From Myxococcales bacterium (GTDB lineage Bacteria; Myxococcota; UBA727; VGSZ01): DNA of 52,387 nucleotides. The notes under the pieces are model-generated. The model saw only the letters and a list, made by a program, of their open reading frames with translations, searched no databases and was not told the DNA's origin. This document shows positions 49,814 to 52,387 of this stretch, in pieces. The DNA lies in NCBI GenBank assembly GCA_023248635.1, contig JAHFED010000039.1, positions 1 to 52,387 on the forward strand, given 5' to 3'. A program made the position numbers and the translations under genes. How positions within the stretch are numbered: position 1 is the first letter of the stretch; the number at the start of each line of letters is the position of its first letter.

Positions 49814-51294
49814 CACAGTGCTGCCCTTTGCACGGCTTTTTGCCAGAGCGCGATTTTCTCTTGGCGGCGCCCCGGGGCCATTGAGGGCGTGAAGGTCCGG
49901 TCTTCGCGCCACACCTGTTTCACGGCGTCCTTCGAGGAGAAGATCCCCGTCGACAAACCGGCTAAGGCGGCGGCGCCGAGGGCGGTGGTCTCGACCAGCT
50001 GTGGACGCACGCAAGGCACGTCGAGGAAATCGCTCTGCATCTGCATCAGCAGGTTGTTCGACGACGCGCCGCCGTCGACCTTGAGCACCTTCAGCGCGCC
50101 GGCGTCTTTGGTCATGGCTTGCAACACCTCGACGTTTTGCAGGGCCATGCCCTCGAGCACCGCCCGGGCGATATGGCCCTTGTGCGAGTCGCGACTGAGC
50201 CCGCACAGCAATCCGCGCGCCTCGGGACGCCAATGGGGAGCCCCCAGCCCAGCCAGCGCCGGCACGAAGCAGATGTCGCCGACGTCGTCGACCGAGCGGG
50301 CCAGCGCCTCGATCTCGGAGGCCTTGGTGATCAAGCCCAGCCCATCGCGCAGCCACTGCACCGCGGCACCAGCGATGAAGGCAGCACCTTCGAGGGCGTA
50401 GCAGACCTCGTCGCCGATCTTCGAGGCAATGGTCGTCAGCAAGCCCGCGCTCGAGGGAACGATGCGCGTGCCGGTGTGCAGCAGCATGAACGCACCCGTC
50501 CCGTAGGTGCACTTGGCTTCGCCGGCGGAGAAACAGGCCTGACCAAAGAGCGCTGCCTGCTGATCGCCGGCGATGCCCGCGATGGGAATACCGTCGGGTA
50601 GAAAGCCGATTCCGCGCGTCACTGCATAGATTTCGCTCGACGACCTCACCTCTGGTAGAGCGGTTTTCGGAACATCAAAAATCGACAGCAATTCGTCGTT
50701 CCATTGCACCGATGCCAAGTCAAGCAATAGGGTGCGCGAGGCGTTGGTGGCGTCGGTGACATGCACCTTGCCGCCCGAGAGCTTGTGGACCAGCCAGGTG
50801 TCGATGGTGCCAAAGAGGGCGTCGCCGGCCTTGGTCTTTGCCCGCGCTCCGGGCACATTCTCGAGGAGCCACTGCATCTTGGTGCCCGAAAAATAAGGAT
50901 CGAGCACCAGGCCGGTGCGCTGCTTCACCATCGCCTCGAGCCCGCGGGCCTTGAGCTCGGCGCAGCGCGCGGCGGTGCGGCGGTCCTGCCAGACGATGAA
51001 GTTGTGCAGCGGCTGGCTCTTGCGATCGAAGAGGCAGGTGGTCTCTCGCTGGTTGGTGATGCCAATGGCAGCAATCTCCGACGGCGACGACGACGACGCT
51101 TTCAGGGCTGCGCTGACGCTGGCCTCCACCGACTCCCAGATGGCGCTGGCTTCGTGCTCGACCTGCCCCGGCTGGGGAAAGACCTGGCGGAACTCGCGGG
51201 TCGCCTTGCCCCTGACGGTGAGCTTGTCGTCGACGACGAGGGCGGTGGTGCCGGTGGTCCCCTGATCGATCGCCAAGATGAGCTTGCCTGCCAT
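49813..51294 (-). CDS. glpK: Glycerol kinase GlpK
   Basis: A 493-residue sugar kinase of the FGGY family that phosphorylates glycerol to glycerol 3-phosphate. It begins LILAIDQGTTGTTALVVDD, with GITNQRETTCLFD, IVWQDRRTAARC, DPYFSGTKMQWLL, IAGIAGDQQAALFGQ, KCTYGTGAFMLLHTG and VDGGASSNNLLMQMQSD. These match GlpK motif by motif, and length is the usual. ATG 51294 is the start. It heads a chain of four genes on the minus strand, all overlapping by a few bases. The three that follow code envelope proteins, with no clear tie to glycerol use. No glycerol facilitator or GlpD is in the window. Confidence 0.93.
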   Translation of the reverse strand: MAGKLILAIDQGTTGTTALVVDDKLTVRGKATREFRQVFPQPGQVEHEASAIWESVEASVSAALKASSSSPSEIAAIGITNQRETTCLFDRKSQPLHNFIVWQDRRTAARCAELKARGLEAMVKQRTGLVLDPYFSGTKMQWLLENVPGARAKTKAGDALFGTIDTWLVHKLSGGKVHVTDATNASRTLLLDLASVQWNDELLSIFDVPKTALPEVRSSSEIYAVTRGIGFLPDGIPIAGIAGDQQAALFGQACFSAGEAKCTYGTGAFMLLHTGTRIVPSSAGLLTTIASKIGDEVCYALEGAAFIAGAAVQWLRDGLGLITKASEIEALARSVDDVGDICFVPALAGLGAPHWRPEARGLLCGLSRDSHKGHIARAVLEGMALQNVEVLQAMTKDAGALKVLKVDGGASSNNLLMQMQSDFLDVPCVRPQLVETTALGAAALAGLSTGIFSSKDAVKQVWREDRTFTPSMAPGRRQEKIALWQKAVQRAAL

Positions 51295-51356
51295 GGGGAC
51301 CTGCCTTTCTGCGAAGGTTCTACTACCGTTGCTGCTCTCGACGAGAGGAGTCGGCG

Positions 51357-51731
51357 GTGTCCCCAAGAGACGACCAACGGCCCGGCGCGGTCTCTCAGCC
51401 AGCGGTGCCGTCGCCTTCGCTGCCCGACCACCATCCAGGCTGGAACCACGGCGACGGTGAGCTGCGGCCCGAAATGCCGGCGGCGATCTTGCCCTGGTTG
51501 GTCCTCGCTGTGCTGCAGGTGGTGCTCTGTCTGAACGTGCTGGGGGCGCTTCCCCTCGTCTTTGTGGTGGGCGCCGACCGAGCCTGGACGCGCCGCGATC
51601 GCCCTGCGTTCGAGCGCAACCTGGCACGGGCGAAGCTCGGCACGGCCGTCGCTGTAATGCTCACCCTGCTCCTGTGGTGCGCGTTCCTGCTCTTCTTCCT
51701 CGTCGCCAACGCGGACAACGTCGGCGGATGA
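51357..51731 (+). CDS. CD225/dispanin-like small membrane protein
   Basis: This is a 124-residue protein. After a Pro/Asp-rich N-terminus (about 40 residues), two membrane stretches follow: ILPWLVLAVLQVVLCLNVLGALPLVFVV... and LGTAVAVMLTLLLWCAFLLFFL. Between them is GADRAWTRRDRPAFERNLARAK, like the loop of CD225/dispanin proteins (A-x-A-W...A-x-x-x-A-x-x-A-K). GTG 51357 has GAGGAG six bases upstream. The next gene overlaps it by ATGA and codes a DUF2752 protein, a pairing that is common in bacteria. Confidence 0.7.
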   Translation: MSPRDDQRPGAVSQPAVPSPSLPDHHPGWNHGDGELRPEMPAAILPWLVLAVLQVVLCLNVLGALPLVFVVGADRAWTRRDRPAFERNLARAKLGTAVAVMLTLLLWCAFLLFFLVANADNVGG

Positions 51732-52117
51732 ACGCGTCCGATCGCCCTCTCAGCGCGGCCCCCCAGCCCCCCAATTCTTCGGGGTTCGGGGGCCGAGCGG
51801 CCGCAGCCGTCGTCGCCGCCGGCATCCTCCTTCTGGTATTCTTTGATCCCAGCAGCGCCGGATTTTTTCCACCTTGTCCTTTGCATTATTTCGCTGGTTT
51901 ACAGTGTCCTGGATGTGGAACGACTCGAGCTCTTCATGCCCTTGTTCATGGCGATATCGAGGCCGCGGTGCGCTGGAACCCCTTCACCATGCTGCTCTTG
52001 CTGCTCGGCATGGTGAAAGGGGTGACGCCGTCGTTGCCGCGGGCGGCCCTTGCGCCGGTGGCGGCGTGCGTCATGATCGCCGCTGCAGTCTTTGCCATCG
52101 CACGAAACCTGACCTGA
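51728..52117 (+). CDS. DUF2752 membrane protein
   Basis: This is a 129-residue protein. The motif CPLHYFAGLQCPGCGTTRA, then HALVHGDIEAAVRWNPFTM, is the DUF2752 signature (CPxxxxxxxxCPGCGxTRA...GDxxxAxxxNP). It has about three membrane helices. The role of the family is unknown; the Cys residues may bind a metal or form a disulfide. It starts inside the CD225-like stop (ATGA). Confidence 0.88.
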   Translation: MNASDRPLSAAPQPPNSSGFGGRAAAAVVAAGILLLVFFDPSSAGFFPPCPLHYFAGLQCPGCGTTRALHALVHGDIEAAVRWNPFTMLLLLLGMVKGVTPSLPRAALAPVAACVMIAAAVFAIARNLT

Positions 52118-52226
52118 GGGCCTCGGCTCTGCGATAACGACGACCGCAGGTGCGTCGATCGCATCGGTGCATTCGAGGCACCAGAGAAATGCCATTTGAT
52201 GGGTCGTTATTGGCGACGGCTGAGAG
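52118..52226. other. Intergenic stretch before the second hairpin array
   Basis: I see no gene, promoter or strong structure in these bases. The next unit of the array begins at 52227. Confidence 0.5.
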
Positions 52227-52387
52227 TTTGCGCCCTGTCAGCGGCGCAAAGCAGGAAGCACTTTGAGCCGTGCCAACGGCGCAAAGCAGGAAGCACTGTG
52301 CGCCGTGCCAACGGCGCAAAGCAGGAAGCACTGTGCGCCGTGCCAACGGCGCAAAGCAGGAAGCACTGTGCGCCGTGCCAACGGCGC
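52227..52387. repeat. 35-bp hairpin tandem array 2 (runs off the window)
   Basis: The units begin at 52227, 52262, 52297, 52332 and 52367; the last is cut by the window end. Later units have TGTGCGCCG-TGCCAA-CGGCGCAAA and GCAGGAAGCAC. Compared with array 1, the A-T pair in the stem (GAGCC/GGCTC) is now C-G (GCGCC/GGCGC), so the stem is kept. The second unit (52262-52296) has the left arm of array 1 and the right arm of array 2. The first has a different loop (CTGTCAG). Confidence 0.92.

Overview
The window looks like chromosome from a GC-rich Gram-negative bacterium, most likely a myxobacterial or deltaproteobacterial relative (Myxococcota, Bradymonadales-like). This is inferred from the proteins. 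There are many small lipoproteins, two of them with Gly-Glu repeat linkers of the GEGEGE type. A secreted subtilase ends in a Cys/hydrophobic/poly-Arg tail resembling MYXO-CTERM. There are also two PilT-like motors, a kinase-like/PEGA protein, HD-GYP signalling, and an outer-membrane barrel protein. Genes are packed tightly, with ATGA, GTGA and TGATG overlaps almost everywhere. I saw no rRNA, tRNA, transposase, phage gene or CRISPR array.

Layout. 0-9.2 kb: a secreted SRPBCC protein, a lipoprotein, a GH57/DUF3536 protein, an NAD-dependent epimerase-like protein, an unknown 555-residue protein, and an AmpG-like transporter coupled to a metallo-beta-lactamase-fold hydrolase. 9.2-13.1 kb: yidD, a small zinc-ribbon protein, then a tight operon of a malic-enzyme-like protein with an ACT-like N-terminus, an EutN/CcmL-type bacterial microcompartment vertex protein, a class II aldolase and a lipoprotein. 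13.1-19 kb: lysine 2,3-aminomutase-like protein, a Cys-rich lipoprotein, a FemAB/GNAT-type protein, and a flavin reductase followed by a receiver/HD-GYP regulator. 19.2-23 kb: panC, then ftsE-ftsX-envC-like, a cell-division peptidoglycan-splitting module. 23-31.5 kb: M19 dipeptidase-like protein, methyltransferase, histidine phosphatase, a PilT pair and a subtilase. 31.8-41.1 kb: LolA-like protein, a run of three overlapping lipoproteins, a pair of amidohydrolases, a barrel protein, mnmE and a secreted unknown. 41.3-46.5 kb: a HAMP-stub membrane protein, a pseudokinase-PEGA protein, two small unknowns and a ferritin-like protein. 46.7-52.1 kb: a Cys-rich protein, a minus-strand operon of glpK and three envelope proteins, and a CD225-like/DUF2752 pair.

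The most interesting protein system is the 10.1-13.1 kb operon. A microcompartment pentamer gene is translationally coupled to a class II aldolase that lacks its third zinc-ligand histidine, and it follows a malic-enzyme-like protein whose metal-binding motifs are replaced. No shell hexamer or aldehyde dehydrogenase is visible in the window.

The most interesting DNA-level signal is a set of unrelated repeat families placed at gene 3' ends. They are: 35-bp hairpin tandem arrays whose stem bases change in a compensatory way (46.5 and 52.2 kb); a 177/215-bp structured element in two copies (40.3 and 47.1 kb); a family built on a CGCCGCC-GGCGATGA core followed by ATTCACCGACA palindromes (9.2, 44.5 and 48.7 kb); and a 33-bp motif in three copies (15.4, 23.0 and 35.0 kb). 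A separate habit of GAC/GTC trinucleotide runs in several frames shapes poly-Val signal peptides and a poly-Thr loop.

All identifications come from reading motifs by eye. No database search was possible, so names without an intact diagnostic motif should be taken as provisional.
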